A stretch of 64,000 bases of DNA from Labilibaculum sp. K2S (GTDB lineage: Bacteria > Bacteroidota > Bacteroidia > Bacteroidales > Marinifilaceae), in the NCBI RefSeq assembly GCF_030372765.1, contig NZ_JAUCMW010000006.1:1-64000 (forward strand), written 5' to 3'. The notes below the pieces were generated by a model. The model had not been told where the DNA came from. It did no database searches and saw only the letters and a list, made by a program, of their open reading frames with translations. Both the position numbers and the translations under genes were made by a program. The first letter of the stretch is position 1. The number at the start of each line of letters is the position of its first letter. Below are positions 27,346 to 36,131 of this stretch, in pieces.

Positions 27346-28809
27346 ATGAAAAAAATACTCACAGAATTACAGCCTTCGGAAATTTGGAAACATTTCGAAG
27401 ATATTTGTCAAGTTCCAAGACCTTCGAAAAAAGAAGATCAAATAATTGACTTCCTTCTTGAATTCGGAAAAAAACACAACCTACCAACAAAAAGAGACGA
27501 GATTGGGAATGTATTAATCAGCAAACCAGCTACTCCAGGAAAAGAGAACCTAAAGACGATTGTATTACAATCGCATATGGATATGGTTTGTGAAAAAAAT
27601 AATGAAACAATTCATGATTTTGATAAGGATCCTATAATTCCATGGATTGATAACGGATGGGTAAAAGCCAAAGGCACAACATTAGGTGCGGATGATGGTA
27701 TTGGAATGGCTGCAGAAATGGCACTTCTTACCTCAAACAATATTGAACATGGTCCTATTGAATGTCTTTTTACAGTAGATGAAGAGACTGGTTTATCAGG
27801 TGCATTTGCCCTACAATCAGGATTTTTTGACGGAGAAATACTCTTAAATCTTGATTCGGAAGATGAAGGTGAGATATTCATTGGCTGTGCCGGAGGCATT
27901 GATACGTTGGCAACAATGGAATATACCCAGAAAGATGTTCCAAATGGACATTTTTCAGTACGAATTGATGTAAAAGGTCTTCTTGGCGGGCATTCAGGAG
28001 ATGAAATTAATAAAGGTCGTGGTAATTCAAACAAAATTTTGAATCGCTTTCTTTGGCAAATAAATAAGAAATATGGTATTCGTATTGCCTGTTTTGAAGG
28101 TGGTAATTTAAGAAACGCAATTCCTCGTGAGGCCTACGCGGTCATCACCCTGCCCTCTGAATTCAAAGAAAATGTTCGTGTTGATTTGAATATTTATGCG
28201 GCAGAAATGGAAGAGGTTTGGCAAATTACTGAACCTAAATTAAAAATTTCTCTTGAATCTACCGACAAACCAACATTTGTTATTGATGAAGAAAGTTCTT
28301 CAAGCCTAATGGATGCCATTTACGCATGTCCGCTCGGAGTTTTCTCCATGAGTTCGAAAATGCCAGGAATGGTTGAAACTTCAACAAACTTGGCCTCTGT
28401 TAAATTTTTAGACGAAAATAAAATTCAAATTACAACATCGCAAAGAAGTGATGTGGATAGTGAAAAATACAACATCGCTCAAATGGTTGGCACTTGTCTG
28501 ACCATGGCAAATGCAAAAATTGTGCATTCAGATGGATATCCGGGATGGGCTCCAAACCCTTCATCAGAAATACTAACTGTTGCCGTAGATTCCTACAAAA
28601 AGCTTTTTGGAGTTGATCCTGTTGTCCGTTCAATTCACGCAGGACTTGAGTGTGGACTTTTTCTTGAAAAATATCCTAATATGGATATGATCTCATTTGG
28701 CCCTACGCTCAGAGATGTACATTCTCCTGATGAAAAAATTAATATTGAAACGGTAGATAACTTTTGGAAACATCTTCTTGATATCCTCAAAAACGCTCCT
28801 GTAAAGTAA
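27346..28809 (+). CDS. pepD: aminoacyl-histidine dipeptidase (M20C)
   Basis: The 487-residue cytoplasmic metallopeptidase has the usual PepD length. Metal-binding motifs of the M20 family are present in order: SHMDMVCEKN (His ligand and Asp), GADDGIGMAA (bridging Asp), DEETGLSGAF (catalytic Glu pair), LLNLDSEDEGEIFIGCAGG (Asp ligand), and GLECGLF followed by SFGPTLRDVHSPDE (final His). The lid domain lies between about 205 and 385. It cleaves dipeptides such as carnosine and other X-His substrates, completing peptide use. It is a single-gene unit with its own promoter and a strong terminator. Confidence 0.95.
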   Translation: MKKILTELQPSEIWKHFEDICQVPRPSKKEDQIIDFLLEFGKKHNLPTKRDEIGNVLISKPATPGKENLKTIVLQSHMDMVCEKNNETIHDFDKDPIIPWIDNGWVKAKGTTLGADDGIGMAAEMALLTSNNIEHGPIECLFTVDEETGLSGAFALQSGFFDGEILLNLDSEDEGEIFIGCAGGIDTLATMEYTQKDVPNGHFSVRIDVKGLLGGHSGDEINKGRGNSNKILNRFLWQINKKYGIRIACFEGGNLRNAIPREAYAVITLPSEFKENVRVDLNIYAAEMEEVWQITEPKLKISLESTDKPTFVIDEESSSSLMDAIYACPLGVFSMSSKMPGMVETSTNLASVKFLDENKIQITTSQRSDVDSEKYNIAQMVGTCLTMANAKIVHSDGYPGWAPNPSSEILTVAVDSYKKLFGVDPVVRSIHAGLECGLFLEKYPNMDMISFGPTLRDVHSPDEKINIETVDNFWKHLLDILKNAPVK

Positions 28810-28838
28810 AAGAGATCTATCCTCTTCGACACCATATA

Positions 28839-28874
28839 ACGGCAATTCTGAATTCAGAATTGCCGTTTTTTTTT
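28839..28874 (+). terminator. terminator after pepD
   Basis: A perfectly self-complementary 28-base palindrome (28839-28866), beginning ACGGCAATTCTG, is followed by nine T residues. Confidence 0.9.
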
Positions 28875-28917
28875 AATACCTTCAATTAATTAATCCATTT
28901 ATTATAGAACAAGTGGC

Positions 28918-29715
28918 ATGACTGAACTATTTGCTAACCTTCAGGAAATGGACATTTACTCCTTTCCCATTATATGTTTACTTTTGCTGGCGGGATTTGC
29001 GGTGGGTGTTATTAATACAATTGCTGGAAGTGGAACCGTAATCTCTTATTCCTTATTTATGTTTTTAGGCCTCTCGGCTCCATTTGCCAATGGAACAATC
29101 CGATTTGGTGTGATCCTGCAAACACTTGCAGCCTCCTATAATTTCAAAAAACAAAATGTTTTAGAACTAAAAAAGGGTGTTCTCCTGGCCTTACCTACAG
29201 TACTTGGATCTGTTTTAGGGGCACAGATTGCAATAAATATTAACAAGGATCTATTTGAGATACTAATAGCTGGAGTGATGCTTATAATGGGTGTTCTACT
29301 ATTTTTCAAACCAAATCGATGGCTTGCAGGCTCTAAAATTCTTCAAAGTAAACAATTTGGGTTCAAGCAATTCGCAATTTTCTTTACAATTGGAGTATAT
29401 GGTGGATTTATTCATATTGGGGTAGGAATTTTTTTAATAGGCATATTGGTTCTGGAAATGGGTTACGACCTGATTAAAGCAAATGCTTTAAAAGTATTTA
29501 TTGTTTTACTATACAGTCCCTTTGCGTTGATCGTTTTCATGATGAATGATCAAATACATTATGGTATTGGTGCCATTGCAGCTATAGGTAATGTATTTGG
29601 AGGTTATGTGGCTTCTCATTTTGCCGTAAATTGGGGTGCCAATTTCATTAGATGGATACTAATGTGCATCATCCTCCTTTTTTGTATCCGATCATCAAAC
29701 CTATTTCATCTTTAA
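28918..29715 (+). CDS. TSUP (TauE/SafE) family membrane permease
   Basis: The 265-residue protein has about eight hydrophobic segments arranged as two repeats. The first repeat starts LLLLAGFAVGVINTIAGSGTVISYSLFMFLGLSAPFANGTIRFGVILQ, the family signature with the conserved N-T-I-A-G-S-G stretch, and the second has GVYGGFIHIGVGIFL. TSUP proteins move organic or inorganic sulfur anions (sulfite, sulfonates) or other small anions across the inner membrane; the substrate here is unknown. No sulfur-metabolism gene adjoins it. Confidence 0.88.
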   Translation: MTELFANLQEMDIYSFPIICLLLLAGFAVGVINTIAGSGTVISYSLFMFLGLSAPFANGTIRFGVILQTLAASYNFKKQNVLELKKGVLLALPTVLGSVLGAQIAININKDLFEILIAGVMLIMGVLLFFKPNRWLAGSKILQSKQFGFKQFAIFFTIGVYGGFIHIGVGIFLIGILVLEMGYDLIKANALKVFIVLLYSPFALIVFMMNDQIHYGIGAIAAIGNVFGGYVASHFAVNWGANFIRWILMCIILLFCIRSSNLFHL

Positions 29716-29826
29716 TTAAAGTCCATTTACAACTAAATCTCATACATTGATCAAGTAGTGGTATTTGTATTAATTTTTCATAAACCAATACTCCCCAAAT
29801 TCCTTTCCAGAATAGGATAAAAAGAG

Positions 29827-29834
29827 TAGTTTTG
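29827..29834 (+). promoter_or_regulatory. -7 element upstream of the HD-domain gene
   Basis: TAGTTTTG matches TAnnTTTG and lies 25 bases before the GTG start. Confidence 0.5.
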
Positions 29835-29858
29835 TGGGCAATTTTTAATGACTAAGAA

Positions 29859-30638
29859 GTGAAGCAAGAAGTCTACAATAGTATAGAAACATGGTTTAAT
29901 AGCTATGTTGCAGGTTTTGAAAATGAGATCGAAGAAATTAAGTCTAATATTAATTTGAAACGAAATCATTCATTTCGTGTAGTTAATTTAATTAAGGAAC
30001 TTGGTGAAGAATCAGGTTTAGATGAGTCTGATATGATCTTGGCACAAATCTCTGCATTATTACATGATATTGGTAGATTTGAGCAATTGACAAAATTTGG
30101 AACATTCTCTGACACAGAAGAAATAAATCATATCCAACTAGGAATTTCCACCATCACCGAAAACAATATTCTATCGGAGCTCACAGAGGAAGAAACGAAT
30201 GTGGTGATTGAAAGTATTAAAAACCACAATGAATTACTTCTTCCAAAATCAATTGATCCTAAGATTTTGCCTTTTGTTCAAATATTAAGAGATGCGGATA
30301 AAATAGATATTCTTAGTGTTGTCTCTGATTATTATTCAAACAACAAACCGGGCAGCAATAAAAGACTCGAAATGGAATTATCGGATAAACCGGAAATCTC
30401 TAAAAAGCTTTATCAAAGCATTATTGATGAAAAGCATGTTGACTTTAAAGATGTACTTACACTCAACGATCTAAAGCTTTATCAGATGTCTTTAATTTTT
30501 GACCTTAAGTATAAAAAGAGCTTTAAAATCGTAAGTGAAAAAACTTACTTAAAACAAATATTCGAAACTTTACCTAAAAAAGATCTAGTAATTGACATGT
30601 ACAGGCAGATGAAAATATACCTTGAAAATCAGCTGTAA
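29859..30638 (+). CDS. HD-domain phosphohydrolase
   Basis: The 259-residue soluble protein has an HD metal-dependent phosphohydrolase domain: NHSFRVVNLIKEL gives the first His, LLHDIGRFEQL the HD pair, and LRDADKIDILSVV the distal Asp. Such proteins hydrolyse nucleotides or cyclic nucleotides; the substrate is unknown. The start is a GTG at 29859. The only nearby ATG (29848) opens a four-codon frame whose TGA overlaps this GTG, which could couple the two. The promoter -7 at 29827 supports a very short leader. Confidence 0.85.
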   Translation: MKQEVYNSIETWFNSYVAGFENEIEEIKSNINLKRNHSFRVVNLIKELGEESGLDESDMILAQISALLHDIGRFEQLTKFGTFSDTEEINHIQLGISTITENNILSELTEEETNVVIESIKNHNELLLPKSIDPKILPFVQILRDADKIDILSVVSDYYSNNKPGSNKRLEMELSDKPEISKKLYQSIIDEKHVDFKDVLTLNDLKLYQMSLIFDLKYKKSFKIVSEKTYLKQIFETLPKKDLVIDMYRQMKIYLENQL

Positions 30639-30756
30639 TAAACCATTCCTCCTTAACTTTATCTAGAATCATTTAAAATAACACCCTCAGATTTGATGGT
30701 TTAAATTGAATAATGTATATATTTACAGCAGATTATTATTAAAAGAACAAAAAACA

Positions 30757-30981
30757 ATGAGGGATATAGTTTGTAACTGTCAGATGGTAGACCGAAAAAC
30801 CATAGATAAGGCAATTCATGAGAAAAATTCAACTACAATTGAAGAGATAAGAAGGTACACTGGAGCCAATACCGGTTGTGGGAAATGTATTAGTTACATC
30901 AACAGCATATTAGATATTGAAGTCCCTAAAATTGTATCGAAAGTAGAAAATTCAGCACAGAGTAAATTTAAACTTTGGTAA
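30757..30981 (+). CDS. Bfd-like [2Fe-2S] ferredoxin
   Basis: The 74-residue protein starts at the ATG at 30757; the upstream frame to 30706 has only a TTG. It is a BFD-like [2Fe-2S] domain with Cys6, Cys8, Cys41 and Cys44 in the CxC...CxxC order (VCNCQ and GCGKC) around a helix pair. In other bacteria Bfd accepts electrons to release iron from bacterioferritin; free-standing copies also serve other redox partners. No bacterioferritin gene is nearby, so its partner is unknown. It is followed by a good terminator. Confidence 0.88.
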   Translation: MRDIVCNCQMVDRKTIDKAIHEKNSTTIEEIRRYTGANTGCGKCISYINSILDIEVPKIVSKVENSAQSKFKLW

Positions 30982-30988
30982 CACAATA

Positions 30989-31020
30989 AAGCTTCGGTAT
31001 TACCGAAGCTTCTTTTTTTT
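30989..31020 (+). terminator. terminator after the Bfd-like gene
   Basis: AAGCTTCGGTA (30989-30999) pairs with TACCGAAGCTT (31001-31011), followed by eight T residues. It ends 4 bases before the convergent citF stop codon. Confidence 0.85.
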
Positions 31021-31023
31021 GAT

Positions 31024-32592
31024 TCAATCAATTTCCTCCAATAAAACCTTTCTCACAACATCAATCACGGTTCCGTCAACCCATTTTATAGCCGCTACAA
31101 TCTCGTCGGATAAAACACATTTTTCCATAACACCACATATTTCTTCTGCTTCCTTTTTTAATTCGTGGATAGATTTAATAGGCAAATTACTTTCCTTCAA
31201 CTTTCTCAACAGATCATTACGCAAAGGGTTAATTGCAATTCCTCTTTCGGTTACAATAACGTCTATTAATTCACCTGGACCACAAATGGTTGTTACCTCT
31301 TCCCTAACAACCGGAATTCTATTTCGGAAAAGCGGTATGGGTAAAATTACAGTTTTACTAAACAAACAATTTTGCCAGCCTCCAATTCCATGCAGCAAAT
31401 AACCATCCGAATGTGTAACTACATTTGCATTAAAATTAACATCCACCTCAGTAGCCCCTAAAATTGCAACATCAACCATTCCTGCAAAATTCCCTTTGCC
31501 GTGATAGTTGTAACTTGTAAAAGGACTGGTCCACACATGATTTGGGTTTTCCCGCATAGACCTCACTCCTTCCAAATCGAAAGTCTGACCATCCAAAATG
31601 TATTCTACAAGTCCTTCTTCAAGCATCTGAACCAAATATTTATTACTACCGCCTCTTGCAAACCTGGCTTTTATGCCTTTTTCTTTCATTATCCTGGCAA
31701 AAAATTCACCTATGGCAAGCGAAGTTCCTCCGGCACCAGCCTGAAAAGAAAATCCATCCTTAATAATTCCTGCTTCTTCACAAAATCGCGCAGTCAATTC
31801 TGCTATTAATAGACGATCCGGACTTTTCGTAATTTGCGTAGTTCCTGAAATAATTCTTTCAGGAATACCAATTTGATCCATTTCAACAGTAAAATCAACG
31901 TAATTTCCTTGAATTTGCCATGGTACACAAGGGAAAGCAACCATGTTATCCGTGGCAACAATTACCCTATCAGCAAACTGAGAATCTGCTAAAGCAAATC
32001 CGAGCAAACCTGAAGCTGACTTTCCATTAAGTCCATTTGCATTTCCAAAAGGATCAGCACAAGCGGCTCCAATAATAGCGATGTCAATATGCACTTCTCC
32101 ATCCTGAATAGCCTGATATCTTCCACCATGAGAACGCAAAACAGCCACACCCTTCATTTTGCCTTCAGAACAATATTTCCCCAAAGGACCATTCATACTT
32201 CCCTCGATACGGGAAATGGTGCCATCCTCCAAATATGGAATCAGGTGTTCATGACAAGGAAATGATGCTGATGGAAACCAAATTAGACCCTTCACCCCCA
32301 TCTCATGCGCGATATCAAACACCCTGTTGGCCAACAAGTCTCCATCTCTAAAATGATGGTGGGTAGAAATCCTCATACCATTAACTAAACCTGCTTTTTG
32401 TAATGCTTCTTTTAAATTCTTTACTTTTTTATTACCATCAGCCGGAAAATCAGCATTGGTAGAAATGTAAGAATTATATTTTCTCTTCTTAGGTACAAAC
32501 TTTCCAACTCCCATATAAGGAATTACCACCTGTCCATTAATTTCAGTTGGGACCATTCGTCCCACAGCATTTTTAATCAATTTAACCGACAT
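31024..32592 (-). CDS. citF: citrate lyase alpha subunit (citrate CoA-transferase)
   Basis: The protein has 522 residues from ATG at 32592, preceded by GGAGGAGC at a good distance. The open frame extends 11 codons upstream into the fused citD-citE gene, and the two genes overlap by 11 bases. CitF swaps acetyl for citryl on the acyl carrier domain. Family motifs are AVLRSHGGRYQAIQDGEVHIDIAIIGA, AADPFGNANG (here CADPFGNANG), SFQAGAGGTSLAIGEFF and THSDGYLLHGIGGWQN. Together with the upstream gene it splits citrate into acetate and oxaloacetate in the cytoplasm. The activating genes citC, citX and citG are not in this window. Confidence 0.94.
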   Translation of the reverse strand: MSVKLIKNAVGRMVPTEINGQVVIPYMGVGKFVPKKRKYNSYISTNADFPADGNKKVKNLKEALQKAGLVNGMRISTHHHFRDGDLLANRVFDIAHEMGVKGLIWFPSASFPCHEHLIPYLEDGTISRIEGSMNGPLGKYCSEGKMKGVAVLRSHGGRYQAIQDGEVHIDIAIIGAACADPFGNANGLNGKSASGLLGFALADSQFADRVIVATDNMVAFPCVPWQIQGNYVDFTVEMDQIGIPERIISGTTQITKSPDRLLIAELTARFCEEAGIIKDGFSFQAGAGGTSLAIGEFFARIMKEKGIKARFARGGSNKYLVQMLEEGLVEYILDGQTFDLEGVRSMRENPNHVWTSPFTSYNYHGKGNFAGMVDVAILGATEVDVNFNANVVTHSDGYLLHGIGGWQNCLFSKTVILPIPLFRNRIPVVREEVTTICGPGELIDVIVTERGIAINPLRNDLLRKLKESNLPIKSIHELKKEAEEICGVMEKCVLSDEIVAAIKWVDGTVIDVVRKVLLEEID

Positions 32593-33808
32593 ATTCGCTC
32601 CTCCAATCCTTAGATAGTATTCCAAGACTAATTGCTAATTCAAGTACCTTTAATTGCTGTTTTACCACAGGAGGATCAACCATTTTTGTTCCAACCGATA
32701 CAACTGCAAGCCCATTCTTCTCTGCTTCATGAAAAGCGTTCACAATTTTCTTTGCTCTTTCGATTTCATTCCAATTTGGTGCGAAATTTTCATGTACTAC
32801 TGATATCTGCCTGGGATGAATACAGCCCATCCCTTGAAAGCCCAATGATTTCGACCTTTTTACATTTTCGACTAATGCCTCCATATCCCCTACATCTGAA
32901 AAAACAGAATCTATTGCCTGTATTCTGACTGCACGGCAAGCATTCACAACCCGCATTCTTGCATACAACGATTCGGTGCCTGTATTGGTTCGCTGAACAC
33001 CCAAATCTGCCGTGTAATCTTCAAGACCAATTGCCATAGCAACAATATTTCTGGAAGCTGAAGCAATTTCAAAAGCATTTTCAACTCCAAGAGCACTTTC
33101 AATGATTGGCATCAAAAAAATATCCTGCATCAAATCTTTACGTTTCTTAATTCTACTGATTTCTTCTTCAACCCTATGAATATCAGTAGCCGACTCACAT
33201 TTTGGCACTAAAATTACATGCACATTGTGAGGTACAATAAAGGCCAAATCCTCAATGCCCAATTCTCCTTGATTAATTCGAACCATTCTCTCTGCACCGT
33301 AGAAATTTTGAGTACGCAAAGCATTTCGCACAATATATCTTGCTTCATTCTTTTTCGTGATCGCTACTGCATCTTCCAAATCAAGGATAATGCCATTGGG
33401 TTTATGAAGACCGGCATTAAGCATCATGTAGGGTGTATTTCCGGGCAGATACAGCCTGGAAAACCGAAAACGATCCTGATTTGACTCGTATAAATTTTCG
33501 GGGATAAAATCGAAGAGAAATTCTTTTTCAGATGTTATTAATTGCTTAACTGCCACCTCGATTCGTGCAGCGATAACATAAGGCAATGCTCCATTATCTT
33601 TAATTGCAATGACAACATTCTCAATCGAAAAAAAAGCGAGTATTGATCTGCAAAGCTTTTCGATTGATTTCCCATAGAAAACTTTCACTTTTGATTCCAA
33701 TTCAAAATTTACACCTCCAGATTGTTTTAACTCAATACTAACAAAACAATCCCCTTTGCTATTAGAATCACAATTTCCAGACCTGCTAATTTGTTCTCCT
33801 AGTTCCAT
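32582..33808 (-). CDS. citE: fused citrate lyase acyl carrier (CitD) and beta subunit (CitE)
   Basis: The 408-residue protein joins two normally separate subunits. Residues about 1-95 match CitD: SGNCDSNSKGD corresponds to the carrier site, with Ser15 in the place of the Ser that carries the phosphoribosyl-dephospho-CoA arm, followed by ELESKVKVFYGKSIEKLCRSIL and NGALPYVIAARIEVAV. From about 112 it matches CitE, a HpcH-type aldolase: RLYLPGNTPYMMLNAGLHKPNGIILDLEDAV, RMVRINQ, VPKCESATDI, MPIIESALGVENA and GCIHPRQI. It lyses citryl-carrier to oxaloacetate. A gamma-beta fusion would fix the subunit ratio. The two parts are linked by a short segment with Phe and Asp residues. Confidence 0.88.
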   Translation of the reverse strand: MELGEQISRSGNCDSNSKGDCFVSIELKQSGGVNFELESKVKVFYGKSIEKLCRSILAFFSIENVVIAIKDNGALPYVIAARIEVAVKQLITSEKEFLFDFIPENLYESNQDRFRFSRLYLPGNTPYMMLNAGLHKPNGIILDLEDAVAITKKNEARYIVRNALRTQNFYGAERMVRINQGELGIEDLAFIVPHNVHVILVPKCESATDIHRVEEEISRIKKRKDLMQDIFLMPIIESALGVENAFEIASASRNIVAMAIGLEDYTADLGVQRTNTGTESLYARMRVVNACRAVRIQAIDSVFSDVGDMEALVENVKRSKSLGFQGMGCIHPRQISVVHENFAPNWNEIERAKKIVNAFHEAEKNGLAVVSVGTKMVDPPVVKQQLKVLELAISLGILSKDWRSEYVG

Positions 33809-33982
33809 AATGAATGAGATTTAGATCGCCAAAGTTTCCAAAGAAAAAAAGGAGAAGCAAGAACCTAAATAATCAGTTCCCACCACTCCTTTTTATTACC
33901 ATTTTACATCTGATCAATTAATGTATATAAATATAACATTTTAGACGTGAAAAAAAAATGACAACACTCAAGTTCATGAACC

Positions 33983-34012
33983 AAAAAAAAAGGTTGTCGA
34001 AACCGACAACCC
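33983..34012 (-). terminator. terminator of the methylmalonyl-CoA decarboxylase operon
   Basis: GGTTGTCG (33992-33999) pairs with CGACAACC (34004-34011). On the minus strand it is followed by a long T run. It separates this operon from the citrate lyase genes. Confidence 0.85.
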
Positions 34013-34037
34013 TTTACAATATCTATAATGATGTTTA

Positions 34038-35672
34038 TTACATCAAGAAACTCAATAAAATACCAGCAGCCACTGCCGATCCAATAACACCTGAAACATT
34101 AGGTGCCATCGCATGCATCAACAAGTGATTGGTTGGATCATTTTGTAATCCCATTGTTTGAACAACACGAGCACTATCCGGCACTGCAGACACTCCTGCC
34201 GCACCAATCATTGGGTTAATCGGACGATCTTTTGGTGAAAGCCAATTCATAATTTTACCAAAAATTACTCCTCCTGCTGTAGCAACGATAAATGAAGCTG
34301 CTCCCAATCCAAAAATTAAGATTGAATCTTTAGTCAAGAAAACATCAGCCTGTGTAGATGCCCCAACTGTGACTCCCAACAATATGGTAATTGTATTGAT
34401 CAATGCATTACTTGCTGTATCGGCCAAACGATTGGTTACAGTTGATTCTTTTAATAAGTTACCAAAGAATAACATACCTAAAAGCGGCAATGCTGTTGGA
34501 GAAATAAATGCAGTTAACAACAATCCAATGATAGGAAAAATTATTTTCTCAAGACGACTTACCGCACGTGGTGGCTTCATCTTAATTTTTCTCTCTTTCT
34601 TGGTTGTCAACAAATTGATAATCGGAGGTTGAATTACCGGAACCAAAGCCATATATGAATAAGCTGCAATTGCGATAGGTCCGATTAGATTTTTAACAGT
34701 TTCTCCATTCGCCATCACATTCATTCCATTTGCCAGTTTCGATGACAAGAAAATTGCTGTAGGTCCATCGGCACCACCAATAATTCCAATTGCTCCCGCC
34801 TCCGGTGGAGCAAAGCCCAACCAAAGAGCTCCCAAAAAGGTAACAAAAATACCAATTTGCGCTGCTGCACCCAAAATCATTAATCTTGGATTACTAATTA
34901 GTGATGAAAAGTCAGTCATTGCACCAATACCAAGGAATATTAATGGAGGATACCAACCACTAACCACCCCTGAATAGAGGATATTCATTACTGATCCGGG
35001 CTCATAAATTCCTAATTTCAAATTAAAATCTACCGCCTGAAACATTGGAATATTCCCAATGATAACACCCATTCCAATTGGAATCAGCAATAGAGGCTCG
35101 TAATCGTATTTAATGGCTAAAAAGATAAAAAACAAGCCAATCAACACCATCAGCAAGTTACCTCCTGTAACATTCGCAAATCCGGTAAATTCGTAAAAAT
35201 TCTTTAAACCAACTACCGCGCCTGAGTTATTCTCACAATCAAGACTAGAGTTAGCAAACTTAAGAAAATCACCATCTACTTTGGCTATACGCGAACCAAG
35301 ATTTAGAATTTCTGAAGTTGTAAGATAACTATTCGAATTAGAGTTCGGATCAATATTTTTTTGTAAGTGTGTTACAGTTTTTGGATTAAACGTCATTATA
35401 ACATTTTCCCCTTCTGCTTTCCACTTACCAGTAAAACGCTGCTTTACCGAATCCATGATAAATGTATTATCACTTTTGAATTCGAAAATTTTATATCTTT
35501 TTACAGTAATATCGGAATTTCCAACTGGGTTAGGAATATAACCATCTTCATGATTAACCCATTTTCCCGTTGTTAATTTTTCTGCGGTATCCGATGATTT
35601 TTGAGCAATGGAGTTAAAAGCTAACCCCATTACCAAAATCATTGAGAATACCAATGAATAAAGTTTTCTCAT
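34038..35672 (-). CDS. oadB: Na+-translocating decarboxylase beta subunit with an exported N-terminal domain
   Basis: The 544-residue protein is about 120-150 residues longer than usual OadB/MmdB/GcdB. Residues 1-24 look like a signal peptide (to SIAQ). Residues about 30-145 are a beta-rich domain with lipocalin-like wording (TTGKWVNHEDG, YKIFEFKSDNTF, FTGKWKAEGENVIMTF), which would lie outside the membrane. From about 171 the normal beta subunit begins, with 9-11 membrane segments and the conserved GAMTDFSSL, GIIGGADGPTAIFLSSKL and NPMIGAAGVSAVPDSARV motifs that carry Na+ and the decarboxylation site. It couples decarboxylation to Na+ export. The reading frame is continuous, so the fusion is real in this assembly. 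It is the last gene of mce-mmdA-oadG-BCCP-oadB. Confidence 0.93.
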   Translation of the reverse strand: MRKLYSLVFSMILVMGLAFNSIAQKSSDTAEKLTTGKWVNHEDGYIPNPVGNSDITVKRYKIFEFKSDNTFIMDSVKQRFTGKWKAEGENVIMTFNPKTVTHLQKNIDPNSNSNSYLTTSEILNLGSRIAKVDGDFLKFANSSLDCENNSGAVVGLKNFYEFTGFANVTGGNLLMVLIGLFFIFLAIKYDYEPLLLIPIGMGVIIGNIPMFQAVDFNLKLGIYEPGSVMNILYSGVVSGWYPPLIFLGIGAMTDFSSLISNPRLMILGAAAQIGIFVTFLGALWLGFAPPEAGAIGIIGGADGPTAIFLSSKLANGMNVMANGETVKNLIGPIAIAAYSYMALVPVIQPPIINLLTTKKERKIKMKPPRAVSRLEKIIFPIIGLLLTAFISPTALPLLGMLFFGNLLKESTVTNRLADTASNALINTITILLGVTVGASTQADVFLTKDSILIFGLGAASFIVATAGGVIFGKIMNWLSPKDRPINPMIGAAGVSAVPDSARVVQTMGLQNDPTNHLLMHAMAPNVSGVIGSAVAAGILLSFLM

Positions 35673-35703
35673 TATATAGTTTTTGCCTTTTATTCTTGAG
35701 ATG

Positions 35704-36126
35704 TTATGCTATTTCAATTAGTACGTCATCCTGAAGTACGCTATCGCCAACTGCAACCTTTATGGCTTTAACGGTTCCTCCTTTTTCGGCTAACACATTA
35801 TTTTCCATTTTCATCGCCTCCATCACCAAAAGAGTATCTCCCGGGTTGATAGAATCACCAACTGCAATGTTAATTTTAATAATACTACCTGGAAGTGGTG
35901 CCTTTACTGTTGAAGCTCCGCCTCCACTTTTTTTGATGCTACCTTCGCCAGGTTTGTTAACAACCGGCTTGCGAACCAATCTTGGAGTTTTTGATGATTT
36001 GTCTGCAACATGCACATCAACATCATAACTCGTTCCGTTCACTTCAATTTTGGCACTCGATCCTTCAAAATCTTTGATTTCAACATCGTATTCCTGCCCT
36101 CGTATTGTAAATTTGAACTTCTTCAT
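35704..36126 (-). CDS. biotin carboxyl carrier protein (decarboxylase gamma/carrier subunit)
   Basis: The 140-residue protein has an N-terminal beta domain (KKFKFTIRGQEYDVEIKDFEGSSAKIEVNG), a short Pro/Lys/Gly-rich linker (about 45-75) and the biotinyl domain with VMEAMKMENN, where Lys106 carries biotin. It shuttles CO2 from the carboxyltransferase to the membrane subunit. Its linker is short compared with many Na+-pump carriers. It is cotranscribed with oadG (5-base gap) and lies 31 bases before oadB. Confidence 0.95.
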   Translation of the reverse strand: MKKFKFTIRGQEYDVEIKDFEGSSAKIEVNGTSYDVDVHVADKSSKTPRLVRKPVVNKPGEGSIKKSGGGASTVKAPLPGSIIKINIAVGDSINPGDTLLVMEAMKMENNVLAEKGGTVKAIKVAVGDSVLQDDVLIEIA

Positions 36127-36131
36127 TTTGC

